A DNA stretch of 64,000 nt from Desulfuromonas sp. CSMB_57 (GTDB lineage: Bacteria > Desulfobacterota > Desulfuromonadia > Desulfuromonadales > Syntrophotaleaceae): the NCBI RefSeq assembly GCF_020194955.2, contig NZ_JAFCIY020000038.1, positions 1-64,000 on the forward strand. Reading direction: 5' to 3'. Shown here piece after piece: positions 8,557-17,557 of the stretch. The notes beneath the pieces are model-generated. The model was not told where the DNA came from, searched no databases, and saw only the letters and a list, made by a program, of their open reading frames with translations. Every line of letters begins with the position of its first letter. Within the stretch, counting starts at the first letter, position 1. The position numbers and the translations under genes are program-made.

Positions 8557-10185
8557 ATGAAAAAAACCACCGTCATTGTCTGGACGCTGACCATTATGTT
8601 CTGCTTTCTGGTGCCCGAAGCGGGCGCCGTGAACGGCCCGTCGGAAAAGCTCGGAGAAGTCAATTTCCCTGTCTCCTGTAATGCCGCTGCACAGCAGGAG
8701 TTCAATCGAGCCATGGCCCTGTTTCATTCCTTCTGGTTTGAACCCGCCAAGGCTTCCTTCGCCCGGGTGTTGGAGCATGACGCCGATTGCGGCATGGCGT
8801 ATTGGGGCATCTCCTTCATGTCCATGGGCAATCCCCTCGCCTGGCCGCCCAATCCTCAGGCGCTGCAGGCCGGCGCCGCTGCCATGGACGAAGCCCGGAG
8901 GGTGGGGGCCAGGAGCGCGCGCGAGACGGACTACATCGCATCCCTGGCCGAGTTTTTCAAGGATTGGCAAACTGTCGAGCATCGATCGCGGGCTCTGGCC
9001 CTGGAAAAGGCCATGGAAGCGCTGGCGGCAAAGTATCCCGAAGACGACGAAGCACAGATTCTTTATGCTCTGGTGCTGAACGTCACCGCTCAACCCACGG
9101 ACAAAACCTTTGCCAACCAGCTCAAGGCGGCGGCCATTCTGGAGCCCCTGTTCAAGAAATATCCCAATCATCCTGGCGTGGCCCATTACCTGATCCATAC
9201 CTATGACTACGCTGAATTGGCCGAGAAGGGCCTCCCGGCGGCACGGGTCTACAGCGGCATCGCACCCTCGGTGCCCCATGCCCTGCACATGCCTTCGCAT
9301 ATCTTCAGCCGGCTCGGCCTGTGGTCGGAGATGGTGGCCAGCGACCGAGCCTCCTACCAGGCCGCCAAGGATGAATTGAAGGAAACCACCCTTGGCATCG
9401 GCACCTACGATGCGCTGCACGCCATGGACTATCTGGTGTTCGGTTACCTGCAGCAGGCCCAGGACCGGGCGGCCAGGGAATTGGTGGATGAGGTGCTGGC
9501 GATTCGCCAGGTCAACGTGGAAAATTTTGTTGCCGCCTACGCCTTTGCCGCGATTCCGGCCCGTTATGCCTTGGAGCGGGGCGACTGGGTGCAGGCCGCC
9601 AAACTGGAACTTTCACCCAAGGACCTGGCCTGGGATAAGTTCCCGCAAGCGGAGGCCATTCTCGTCTTTGCCCGCGGCTTGGGGGCCGCGCGCAGCGGGG
9701 ATGTCCCTGCAGCGACCCGGGATCGGGAACGCCTGCGGGCACTGAAGGAGGCGATGGCTGCGGCGAAGAACATGTACTGGGCAGGTCAGACGGATTTCCA
9801 GATAAAGGCCGTCGATGCCTGGATCGCCTTCGCCGAACAACATCATGATGAAGCCCTTAAACGGATGCGCCAGGCTGTCGCCCTGGAAGTGGCCAGCGAC
9901 AAGCATCCGGTTACCCCCGGGAATGTCGTGCCGAGTCGGGAACTGCTGGGCGACATGCTTATGGCCATGAACCGACCACGCGAAGCCTTTGCGGAATTCG
10001 AACAGTCCCTGCAGCGGGATCCCAACCGCTTGCGCGGTCTTTACGGGGCCGCCCGTGCGGCGCAGGTGGCCGGCAACCGGCAGGCTGCGCGGGAATACTA
10101 CACGAAGTTGGTCACTTTGACGGCCGAGGCCGATACCCATCGCGCGGAAATCGAACAAGCCAAAAGGTACCTGAAAATGCGTTGA
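8557..10185 (+). CDS. Exported TPR-repeat protein
   Basis: This 542-residue protein has a clear Sec signal peptide (MKKTT then a hydrophobic core, cleavage near AGA-VNG) and several tetratricopeptide-like helical hairpins through its length, for example around LFHSFWFEPAKASFARVLEHD and the C-terminal RPREAFAEFEQSLQRDPNR. The central stretch YLIHTYDYAELAEKGLPAAR and HALHMPSHIFSRLG is strongly patterned and recurs in secreted proteins of unknown function. ATG 8557 has GGAGG at 8547-8551; the in-frame ATG at 8530 is too far upstream for that site. It probably acts as a periplasmic scaffold; no catalytic motif is visible. Confidence 0.8.
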   Translation: MKKTTVIVWTLTIMFCFLVPEAGAVNGPSEKLGEVNFPVSCNAAAQQEFNRAMALFHSFWFEPAKASFARVLEHDADCGMAYWGISFMSMGNPLAWPPNPQALQAGAAAMDEARRVGARSARETDYIASLAEFFKDWQTVEHRSRALALEKAMEALAAKYPEDDEAQILYALVLNVTAQPTDKTFANQLKAAAILEPLFKKYPNHPGVAHYLIHTYDYAELAEKGLPAARVYSGIAPSVPHALHMPSHIFSRLGLWSEMVASDRASYQAAKDELKETTLGIGTYDALHAMDYLVFGYLQQAQDRAARELVDEVLAIRQVNVENFVAAYAFAAIPARYALERGDWVQAAKLELSPKDLAWDKFPQAEAILVFARGLGAARSGDVPAATRDRERLRALKEAMAAAKNMYWAGQTDFQIKAVDAWIAFAEQHHDEALKRMRQAVALEVASDKHPVTPGNVVPSRELLGDMLMAMNRPREAFAEFEQSLQRDPNRLRGLYGAARAAQVAGNRQAAREYYTKLVTLTAEADTHRAEIEQAKRYLKMR

Positions 10186-10323
10186 TGGCGGTCAGCGGGT
10201 TTCCCCTCGGCCAATTGTTGCTTGCTGCCCGGGGCCGGCATGGCGACCGGGCGCCGGAAGGTCATCTGGTGATTCGTCCTGCGGAAGTGGAGCGGTGACC
10301 TGCGTCTGAAGGGGAGGAGGGCC

Positions 10324-11100
10324 ATGGCCGGCACGTATCCGGAGCGCCTCGAAACAACCGCCGCCTTGCTGCGGCAGGCCCGGACGGTAGTGGCTTTCAC
10401 CGGAGCCGGCATCTCCACCGAGTCGGGCCTGATCGATTTTCGCAGCCCGGGCGGGTTGTGGGAGCGTTATCGTATCGTTACCTTCCAGGAGTTCCTGGAC
10501 AGCGAGGCGGCGCGTGCCGAATACTGGCGCATGCGCCGCGAGCTGATTCCCGCCCTGCTTGCCGCGCGACCCAATGCGGCACATGGGGCGTTGGCGGAAT
10601 TGCAGCGCCTGGGCAAGCTGCAAGCGGTGATTACCCAGAATATCGACGGTCTGCACCAGGCCGCCGGCAGCACGGAGGTCATCGAACTGCACGGTACCAA
10701 CCTGCGGGCCAGCTGCCTTACCTGCGGGCGGAGTTGGCCCATCGCCGCGGTGCAGGCCCGTCTCGAGGCGGGCGAGGCGGTGCCGCGTTGCTCCGGTTGC
10801 GGCGGGCTGATCAAGCCGGATACCGTTTCTTTCGGTCAGAGCATGCCGGAGCAGGCCCTGACGGAGGCTTTCGACTGGGCCCGGTGTTGTGACCTGATGC
10901 TCATGATTGGCTCGTCCCTCGAGGTGCAACCCGCCGCCCGGGTCCCCTTGGTCGCGGCGGAGGCCGGAAGCAACCTGGTGTTCATCAACCGTACGGTAAC
11001 CGCCTATGATCATTTGGCCGAGGTATGTTTTTCCGAAGCGGCCGGAAGGGTGTTGCCGGACCTGGTACGCACCACGGAGATTGCGGGCCCCAACGAGTAA
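10324..11100 (+). CDS. cobB: NAD-dependent protein deacylase (sirtuin, Sir2 family)
   Basis: This 258-residue sirtuin removes acyl groups from lysines using NAD+, yielding nicotinamide and O-acetyl-ADP-ribose. The Rossmann signature TGAGISTESGLIDFRS (26-41), TQNIDGLH (104-111) and catalytic H123 in ELHGTN are intact, and the four zinc cysteines are C131/C134 and C156/C159. The IGSSLEVQPAA motif is also present. ATG 10324 lies after GGGGAGGAGGG. The gene is followed by a bidirectional terminator. The O-acetyl-ADP-ribose product is a classical substrate of the macrodomain type encoded at 58976-59512, though the genes are far apart. Confidence 0.93.
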   Translation: MAGTYPERLETTAALLRQARTVVAFTGAGISTESGLIDFRSPGGLWERYRIVTFQEFLDSEAARAEYWRMRRELIPALLAARPNAAHGALAELQRLGKLQAVITQNIDGLHQAAGSTEVIELHGTNLRASCLTCGRSWPIAAVQARLEAGEAVPRCSGCGGLIKPDTVSFGQSMPEQALTEAFDWARCCDLMLMIGSSLEVQPAARVPLVAAEAGSNLVFINRTVTAYDHLAEVCFSEAAGRVLPDLVRTTEIAGPNE

Positions 11101-11148
11101 CGATGAACCGGCGGCAAGCCCGGCATCTACCTGCCGATGGGATGCCGA

Positions 11149-11182
11149 CTCAAAAGCCCCCGCAATTGCGAGGGCTTTTGAG
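11149..11182. terminator. Bidirectional intrinsic terminator
   Basis: The arms CTCAAAAGCCC (11149-11159) and GGGCTTTTGAG (11172-11182) are perfect inverted repeats, with an almost complete inner stem of CGCAATTGCG. The A/T tracts sit within the arms, so it can serve both the sirtuin gene (plus) and the Calx-beta gene (minus), which converge here. Confidence 0.8.
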
Positions 11183-11200
11183 TGATTGTCCTAATAGATC

Positions 11201-12895
11201 CTATTTTTTCATGGTCGACATTATGAATCCGGTCGGCATATAAACTCTTCGCGGGTTGCTCGTGTTGCTTTCAATATTGTGGTAAATCTGCTGGGTAATG
11301 GTTTTTACCAGGCCTGATTGATCCCATAAGGACATTGTGGCGAAGGGTGAAATACCATAAATGCTGATGCTTGAAGATCCAGACCCGTCGATTTTGTCAG
11401 CAAGGGCCGATGGAGCTTTTTTCAGCACAAAAGCGGAGACGGTATTTGCAACCTTTTCCATAAACCCCGGTTCGGCATAGACGCTAAAACCTTCAAAATG
11501 CAGATCGGCCATTGCTTGAATGGTATACCTTGCGTAGTTCACCGGTTGCGGTCCGTGCGATTTTCCACCAAAATGAGGCATGCCATGGTCCCATATTGCT
11601 GCCTGTCCGAGCGATGAATTGACTGTTTTAACGCCGTTTTTTATGACCTGGGCCATTTTTGCCGCTTCATCATGATAGCCTTTTTCTCCCGTCAACTTAT
11701 ACATGTAGTAATGATAGCGGTTCCATTGCGCATAGGCATGAGTCAATTTTTTTTCCAGGAAAGGAAATCCACTCGACTTTCTTTTCCGTGCGCGCCACTT
11801 GGCTTCAAAGTGGTTCTTTAAATAATTGGTCCAAAATTTAGAGCGTTCTTCATATTTCTTGTTTATGTCTCTGTTTACATAAAAGGCATAAGCTGCGGCA
11901 GAAATCATGGAATGAGTGAGTATTTCGTCCATTTCATGAAGATCTGTCTCGTGCCAATCTGAATGTTTTTCCCTCAAGTAAAGCCAATTCAAATATCCAT
12001 CAGATTGGTACTTTGTGCCACCTTTTGTCAGTATTGAGCTATCTTTCAACTTTGACCGCATAATTTCGGTTAGTCGATCTACTTCGTCAAGCAGTCGAAG
12101 ATCGCCTGTTGCCCTGAAGCCATGAAGCAATGTCGTAATATAGGTATTCAGACCTCTTCCATAATCATAAACGTTGTTTGAAGCCGCCAAATCGGAGGCA
12201 TTAGGTGTTTGGCGGGAATTGTTGATCGCTGACCAGAGTCGATCATGCCAGAGCCTGGTTTCACTGGAAAGTTTGCTTGAAGAGAAGTTGGGATCTCCTC
12301 TTAAGGAAAACTGGGTTCGTGCGAGGGATGGGCTGGACGTCGAACTTCCAGAAGTGGTGCTGGAAGTTGATTCATTGCCGGTTGTGGTGGAGGAGGAGGG
12401 TTTATCATCATCGACGATGGTCACCGTGGCGCTGGTGACGCTGCCCAGGGTGGCGCCGCTCGTCGGATTGCCGATCAGGACCCGGAAGGTTTTGTCGCCG
12501 TCCACCACCTTGTTGTCCACAATGGTGATGCTTTGGGTCTTCTGGGTTTCGCCGTTGGCGAAGCGCAAGGTGGTCCAGCTCATTCCGACATAATCCGTCG
12601 GAGTTTTAGCCGTTTCGGCAAGGGTGCGGATGTCGACGGTGGCCGTACCCGAAGAGCCTCCCACCCGCTTGACAACGATGTTGACTCTGCCCGCATCCTC
12701 GCGGACCGAGTACCTGTTGGCGGACAACTCAAAGCTGCCATGGTTGACGGTTGGGGACGAATCGGTTTTTTTCCACTGGCCCCAGCGCGAGGCTTCCGCA
12801 TCCTGGAAACCTGCCATCTGGAAAGCCACCAGAAAACCAAATGCGATCTTTAAAAAGGACCACCTGTTTTGTCTAAAATTGGATAATTTCATCAT
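11201..12895 (-). CDS. Secreted Calx-beta domain protein with helical C-terminal domain
   Basis: This 564-residue protein has an export signal (residues 1-36, ending near AEA-S), one Calx-beta domain at about 50-165 (EDAGRVNIVVKRVGGSSG, then TVTIVDDD), a Ser/Thr-rich linker at 168-195, and a C-terminal domain of about 360 residues made mostly of helices with many Trp, Tyr and His. Calx-beta domains bind calcium and occur in adhesins and extracellular enzymes. The C-terminal part (WHETDLHEMDEILTHSMI, AQWNRYHYYMYKLTG) resembles alpha/alpha-toroid polysaccharide lyases or epimerases only in general pattern. The gene is visibly AT-richer than its neighbours and its upstream region more so, suggesting horizontal acquisition. 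ATG 12895 or 12892, after AGAAG. Confidence 0.78.
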   Translation of the reverse strand: MMKLSNFRQNRWSFLKIAFGFLVAFQMAGFQDAEASRWGQWKKTDSSPTVNHGSFELSANRYSVREDAGRVNIVVKRVGGSSGTATVDIRTLAETAKTPTDYVGMSWTTLRFANGETQKTQSITIVDNKVVDGDKTFRVLIGNPTSGATLGSVTSATVTIVDDDKPSSSTTTGNESTSSTTSGSSTSSPSLARTQFSLRGDPNFSSSKLSSETRLWHDRLWSAINNSRQTPNASDLAASNNVYDYGRGLNTYITTLLHGFRATGDLRLLDEVDRLTEIMRSKLKDSSILTKGGTKYQSDGYLNWLYLREKHSDWHETDLHEMDEILTHSMISAAAYAFYVNRDINKKYEERSKFWTNYLKNHFEAKWRARKRKSSGFPFLEKKLTHAYAQWNRYHYYMYKLTGEKGYHDEAAKMAQVIKNGVKTVNSSLGQAAIWDHGMPHFGGKSHGPQPVNYARYTIQAMADLHFEGFSVYAEPGFMEKVANTVSAFVLKKAPSALADKIDGSGSSSISIYGISPFATMSLWDQSGLVKTITQQIYHNIESNTSNPRRVYMPTGFIMSTMKK

Positions 12896-13818
12896 TTCTT
12901 CTCACTGATTACTTGTTGCTTCATTAATTGTTACGGCAACCCGGCCATCCCTGTGATTGGACCCTGGGCTTTGCGTCATCAGATTGCTCTGATTTTGCCT
13001 TTGTCGAAATAGTTATTCAAAATTATTATTGTTGCTTACCTCCTTTCTTGGGATGATTGGATTTATTCTTTGTGTCAGATTGATTGTTGCATTGCACAGG
13101 AAAATCAGGAAAAAATCAGGAAGGATTCTGACTGATACTTGAATTAGCAATGCTTGTGCCAATAAGGTTCCATTTTTCTCTTATGGCTCTCTGAGGTTTG
13201 GTTAAAGTGCTATGAATTCAATTTGTTATGGACTCAGCGAGATGGTATGTAAAAATTACGTTATATTTTTACAATAAGCATATAGACACGCAATCCACAT
13301 ATTATTGGTTTTTTTATTTAATCTTTGCTTAATTTATTAAGACTTTTTTGTCTTAAAAGATGAAAAAGGGTAGTCATGGTGTTGGAAGATGAAGCGAACG
13401 GGAAATGCGAGTTTCTGATGTCGGGCAATAGAGACAATTCAATGCCGGGATTCCCGGCGTTCTCTCAAAGTCATGACCATTCATTCCGACATGTTAGGAC
13501 AATGTCAAAGGGCTGGAAGCATAATTGAGTCCTTTGGGGAGGCCTGGGGACGCAAATTGTCGGCAAGGGGCGACAAGGTCCGGTTCGGGGATGGATTGAG
13601 GATTCCTTATGGGAATGGTGCTGCCAATCCTATCCCTCACAGCCCTGGTGGAAAATGCGGTCCGAGAATGTCTGCCAAGGTGCAGACATGGCGGACGAAT
13701 GGCGCTTGTCCAAGTTTGGAAAGGCTTTGCCTGAGGGGTCTGGCTGGGCTATGATAACCGCTCGAAATCAGCAACTCCGATCCATGACTTTTCCCGAAAC
13801 CGAGGAGTCGATATCATC
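12896..13818. other. Long AT-rich intergenic region
   Basis: About 920 bases between divergent genes. 12950-13420 is strongly AT-rich and contains direct repeats of AATCAGGAA near 13102-13125, the inverted repeat at 13248-13273 and a second one, TTAAGAC-TTTTTT-GTCTTAA, at 13337-13356. A 49-codon frame (13376-13525) begins after AAAAAGGG but has no recognisable sequence and is not called. A short GC hairpin GCCGGGA-T-TCCCGGC lies at 13444-13458. From about 13520 the composition returns to normal. I see no RNA gene. Confidence 0.5.
13248..13273. promoter_or_regulatory. Inverted repeat, probable operator
   Basis: TGTAAAAAT (13248-13256) and ATTTTTACA (13265-13273) are perfect 9-base arms separated by 8 bases. 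This symmetric AT-rich site lies about 350 bases upstream of the Calx-beta gene start and could bind a dimeric regulator. No regulator gene is adjacent. Confidence 0.45.
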
Positions 13819-14658
13819 ATGATCGAAACCCATCTGCCCCGTTTCAGCGGCGCCAGCCATTATGTTCTCGACGATGAACTCGCCAAGATCGTCAATGTTT
13901 CCATGGCCCTGGAAATGCCGCTGCTGCTCAAGGGCGAGCCGGGTACCGGCAAGACCATGCTGGCCCATTCCATTGCCGAGAGTCTCGACATGCCGTTACT
14001 GGTGCTCAACGTCAAATCGAGCATGAAGCTGGTCGAGGCTCTCTACCAGTACGATACCCTGACCCGCCTCAACGACAGCCGCTTCGGCGATTCGAGCCGG
14101 GATGTCAGCAACATCGCCGAATACATCCGCATGGGCAAGATCGGCCAGGCCTTTGTCGCCGATGAGCGGGTGGTGCTGCTCATCGACGAGATCGACAAGG
14201 CCGATACCGACTTCCAGGACGACATGCTCGATGTCCTCGACCAAATGGAATTCGATATCTTGGAGATCGACAGCACCGTCAAGGCGCGGCACCGGCCGGT
14301 GGTCATCATCACCTCCAATGCCAAGAAGGATCTCTCCGATCCCTTCCTGGGGAGATGCAATTTCCACCATATCGCCTTTCCCGAACCGGAGATGATGCGC
14401 CGCATCATTGCGGTTCACTTTCCGGATCTCAGCGACGATCTGGCCCACGCCGCCATCAACGCTTTCTATCGCCTGCGCAACATCGAAGGAACCGAAAAGA
14501 AACCGGCGACCCGGGAACTGCTCAACTGGATCCGGGCTCTCAAGGCGGACTCCGATTTTCGCGCCGAGGCACTGTCCGGAGGGCCGCTGCCCTACTTGGG
14601 TATCCTCTTTAAAAAGAGTTCCGATCTGGAACGAGCCGCGACTCAGGACAAAATCTGA
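13819..14658 (+). CDS. MoxR-family AAA+ ATPase
   Basis: This 279-residue AAA+ protein has Walker A GEPGTGKT at 38-45, Walker B VVLLIDEIDKAD around residue 121 and the sensor region PVVIITSNAKKDLSDPFLGRC. It is close to the CoxD branch of the MoxR group, ATPases that remodel or help to insert cofactors into partner complexes together with a VWA-domain protein. That partner is encoded 15 bases downstream. Starts at ATG 13819. What the pair matures is unclear, because no carbon monoxide dehydrogenase or methanol dehydrogenase genes are nearby. Confidence 0.88.
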   Translation: MIETHLPRFSGASHYVLDDELAKIVNVSMALEMPLLLKGEPGTGKTMLAHSIAESLDMPLLVLNVKSSMKLVEALYQYDTLTRLNDSRFGDSSRDVSNIAEYIRMGKIGQAFVADERVVLLIDEIDKADTDFQDDMLDVLDQMEFDILEIDSTVKARHRPVVIITSNAKKDLSDPFLGRCNFHHIAFPEPEMMRRIIAVHFPDLSDDLAHAAINAFYRLRNIEGTEKKPATRELLNWIRALKADSDFRAEALSGGPLPYLGILFKKSSDLERAATQDKI

Positions 14659-14673
14659 GACGAGGGGGAGAAC

Positions 14674-15864
14674 ATGTTCCTGCCGTTTTTCTACGAACTG
14701 CGCGAACGCGGGGTGCCGGTGACGCCGACCGCCTTTCTGCGGCTGCAGAAGACCCTGGGCCTCGGCCTGATCCTGTCCCTGGATGATTTCTACACCGTGG
14801 CCCGGGCGGTTCTGGTGAAAAGCGAGCGGGATTTCGATACTTACGACCGGGTCTTCGCCGAGCTTTTCACCGGTGCCGAAGGGGAAGATTTCGCCGGTAT
14901 CACCGTTGACGATACGGTGCGCTCCCTGCTGGAAGAGTGGCTCAAAGAGCCACAGGAGCTGGCCAAGGCCTTGGGGCTGTCCGAAGAACAGTTGCGGCGT
15001 TTGAGCGGCGAGGAGCTGATCGCCTATTTCCTGGAGCGCCTCAAGGATCAGAAGGGACAGCACCATGGCGGCCGGAAGTGGATCGGCACCGGCGGCGTGT
15101 CGCCCGTGGGGCATTCGGGAAAACGGCCCGGCGGCATGCGCCTCGGAGGGGAGTCGCGCCATCGCTCCGCCGCCAAGGTGGCCCTGGAGCGGCGTTACAA
15201 GGATTATGCGGCTACGGCGCCCCTGACCCGGTCCGGGGTCGGCGAAGCTCTGAAAAGGCTGCGCCGCCTGGTGCCGGAAGGCCCGCGCGACCAATTGAGC
15301 ATCGACAAAACCATCTACCAGACCATGCGCAACGCCGGTGAAATCGAGTTGGTATTCGACCGGCGCCTGGCCGATCGGCTCAAGGTTCTGCTGCTTATCG
15401 ACAACGGTGGCTGGTCCATGAATCCCTACGTGGAAACGGTCCAGGCCCTGTTCCACTATGCCCGGGCCCAGTTCAAGGAGCTCTCCATCCGCTACTTCCA
15501 CAACACGGTGACGGATCGGGTCTGGCAGGACGCCGAACGTTACCGGCGTCCCGAGCCCGTCGAGGACCTGCTGAAACGCGACCCCGAAACCCGCCTCATC
15601 GTGGTCGGCGACGCCAGCATGGCCCCCGAGGAATTGCTGGAGATCAATGGCGGCATCGCCATCGAGTATCGGCAGAAGCTGCCGAGCATCGAACGGCTCC
15701 ACCAACTGTCGCGCGCCTTCCCCCACGCCGCCTGGCTCAACCCGATTTCCGAATCCCTCTGGGATTACGGCCAGACCATCTCCCGGATCCGCCACATCAT
15801 CCCCATGTTTCCCCTCACCCTCAACGGCTTGGAGCAGGCGGTGCGGCATCTGGTGGCCCGCTGA
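14674..15864 (+). CDS. VWA domain (CoxE-like) protein
   Basis: This 396-residue cytoplasmic partner of the MoxR ATPase has an N-terminal helical region (1-125), a basic Gly-rich linker (126-170) and a C-terminal VWA fold from about 235 to 390. The first metal-site motif reads LLLIDNGGWSM, where a standard MIDAS would be DxSxS, so metal binding may be weakened or altered. The later Asp in VVGDASMAPEEL is present. The family usually works with MoxR proteins in maturation of metalloenzymes. Overlap of function with the downstream nitroreductase-like gene is possible but there is a 310-base gap. Confidence 0.85.
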   Translation: MFLPFFYELRERGVPVTPTAFLRLQKTLGLGLILSLDDFYTVARAVLVKSERDFDTYDRVFAELFTGAEGEDFAGITVDDTVRSLLEEWLKEPQELAKALGLSEEQLRRLSGEELIAYFLERLKDQKGQHHGGRKWIGTGGVSPVGHSGKRPGGMRLGGESRHRSAAKVALERRYKDYAATAPLTRSGVGEALKRLRRLVPEGPRDQLSIDKTIYQTMRNAGEIELVFDRRLADRLKVLLLIDNGGWSMNPYVETVQALFHYARAQFKELSIRYFHNTVTDRVWQDAERYRRPEPVEDLLKRDPETRLIVVGDASMAPEELLEINGGIAIEYRQKLPSIERLHQLSRAFPHAAWLNPISESLWDYGQTISRIRHIIPMFPLTLNGLEQAVRHLVAR

Positions 15865-16174
15865 CAGTGGCCGTCTCCTCGCAGAACCCCGGTCAGGTGG
15901 CGGCTCTGCTGGGTTCGCCAGGCGGTACCCTGCGAAGCTCTGGTTCATCCCCCGCTTCAATCGCTTCTTCCAACCGACGGGATTCGGTTGCCATCCGGAG
16001 AATAATTTCGTCGACCGCATGGAATGGGGTTGAGGATGTCATCCGAGCGGCTATGCTGAAACAGTATCCTTTTAGGGTGGCAAGGCCGTCTGTCTGCATC
16101 ATTCACATACGTCGCCGGCCATAGCTTCGGCGCCGTGCGAGGACCAAATCCCTTGAAGACGAAAGGAGCAGGGC
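15865..16174. other. Intergenic region
   Basis: About 310 bases of ordinary composition. The only clear element is the ribosome site AAAGGAG just before the next start at 16175. I see no terminator hairpin, RNA gene or operator. Confidence 0.4.
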
Positions 16175-17488
16175 ATGAAGAACATGGCGACTCCTCCAGG
16201 CTTTCAGGATCTGTTGACATTTCCCCTTATTGAGGCGTTGCTGGGGCGCCGTTCCCGGCGATTCTTCATGGGGGCGGAAATCCCCGATGGCGTATTGGCC
16301 TTCAAATCCCGAAAAAATCCGATGCCGTTGGATGAACTTGAAAAAATGCTGGTGGTATCGGCCTGTGGAGGCAACACCTCCTGGCACCACATGATTTACC
16401 GGGCCGCCCGTTATGCGCCACACCTGTCCAATTACGCCGGCGCTGCCGGCGGGCGTGTGTTTCCTTCCGCTGCGGGTTTTCATACCAGCCAGACCTTCTT
16501 CACGGATGACGAAGGGGTTTACCTGCTGCCCATGCGCGATGCCCCGGCCTTTGCCGACCGTGCCGCGGATGGCGACCTGGATCTGGGTGCATTTATCGAC
16601 AATGTCCGAAAATCCGTGCGAAAAATCCAGGATGGGCGCCTCCGCTTTCCGGCCGAGGTGCCCTATACGGAACCGCATAACACTTGGGTCTTCAACCAAC
16701 CCTCCACCCTGGTGGTGATTCCGGTCGGTGATCTGTCCCAGCATGTTCTGCTCAATCTGTGTTACATGCTGCAGAACGGTCTGGTTCTGTATGACGACAT
16801 TCACAACTGTTCGATTCCCGGAATCGAACAGTTTGGCGGGATGGTGGATACGGCCAATGTCTGGCCCGTCACTTTTGTGGAGCAGTTGTCCCTGGCGGAA
16901 CTGACAGTGGAGCTGGCAACCAGCTGCTATGCGGGAACCTTGATGCTTCAGGCCATGGGCCTTGGCGGCTGGATGTTCAACGGCGCCGATCCCTTTGCCA
17001 TGCTGGGGACCAGCGGCAACCCGGAGGTGCCGGGTCTCGGTTTTCGTTATGATCTGGACGAGCGTTGGCCCTATCCGAATCCCACCGGTTTGCCGGGGGT
17101 CATGGAGGGCTTCTGCCCACCGCATTACCCGGATCTGCGGGCTGCCGTCGAAGCCTTGTGCGAACGCAAGTTCGGCTCCGGCGGCCCCTTCCATCCCGAC
17201 ACCCCCGGTGTCTGGAAGGACAGCCGCAAGGTCCGTTCTGCCGCAACCATGCATGATGAGGGCTTTCGGGACTGCGTGGCGCATCAGGCGCAATACCTGT
17301 TCGACACCTTCGGCAAGTTTCCCGCCACCGTGCCTTCCATGTTCGTCCTGATGTATCTTCAGGCCCAGCATCTCGACCTGGAGTTTTACGATGAGTATTA
17401 TCAGCCCGGTGCCTATCTGAAGACCCATGCCGAACATCTGGCGCGCTGGCACGCCGGCCAGGGAACGGGACCGAACGGGTCGTCCTGA
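16175..17488 (+). CDS. Nitroreductase-like protein of unknown substrate
   Basis: This 437-residue protein is not firmly assigned. The N-terminus LIEALLGRRSRRFFMG, then PLDELEKMLVVSACGG and GGRVFPSAAGFHTSQ, follow the pattern of FMN-dependent nitroreductase/SagB-like domains (Arg-Arg-S-R, then L-E-x-L-L, then P-S-A-G). The segment SLAELTVELATSCYAGTLMLQAMGLGGWMFNG resembles the helix that in those enzymes contacts the flavin of the partner subunit. The remainder (300-437) has no recognised domain. No signal peptide is present. Starts at ATG 16175 after AAAGGAG. It lies 69 bases before the MAT gene on the same strand and could share its transcript. The redox role is an inference. Confidence 0.6.
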   Translation: MKNMATPPGFQDLLTFPLIEALLGRRSRRFFMGAEIPDGVLAFKSRKNPMPLDELEKMLVVSACGGNTSWHHMIYRAARYAPHLSNYAGAAGGRVFPSAAGFHTSQTFFTDDEGVYLLPMRDAPAFADRAADGDLDLGAFIDNVRKSVRKIQDGRLRFPAEVPYTEPHNTWVFNQPSTLVVIPVGDLSQHVLLNLCYMLQNGLVLYDDIHNCSIPGIEQFGGMVDTANVWPVTFVEQLSLAELTVELATSCYAGTLMLQAMGLGGWMFNGADPFAMLGTSGNPEVPGLGFRYDLDERWPYPNPTGLPGVMEGFCPPHYPDLRAAVEALCERKFGSGGPFHPDTPGVWKDSRKVRSAATMHDEGFRDCVAHQAQYLFDTFGKFPATVPSMFVLMYLQAQHLDLEFYDEYYQPGAYLKTHAEHLARWHAGQGTGPNGSS

Positions 17489-17557
17489 TGGATTGGCTGG
17501 ACTGACGGTTTTCGTCCGCGGCTAAAGGTTTTCGGCAGTGCCCAGGGAGGTGAAGTC

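Noticed and set aside
13500-13600. Possible cyclic di-GMP (GEMM) riboswitch because of GGGGACGCAAA near 13551 and AAAGGGC near 13506
   Set aside because: The two conserved blocks are too far from consensus, the tetraloop and tetraloop-receptor elements are not present, and no gene with a plausible start follows within a normal distance.
13473-13754. Open frame of 93 codons on the plus strand
   Set aside because: No ribosome site, no recognisable protein pattern and atypical composition; a 49-codon frame at 13376-13525 was also left out for lack of evidence.
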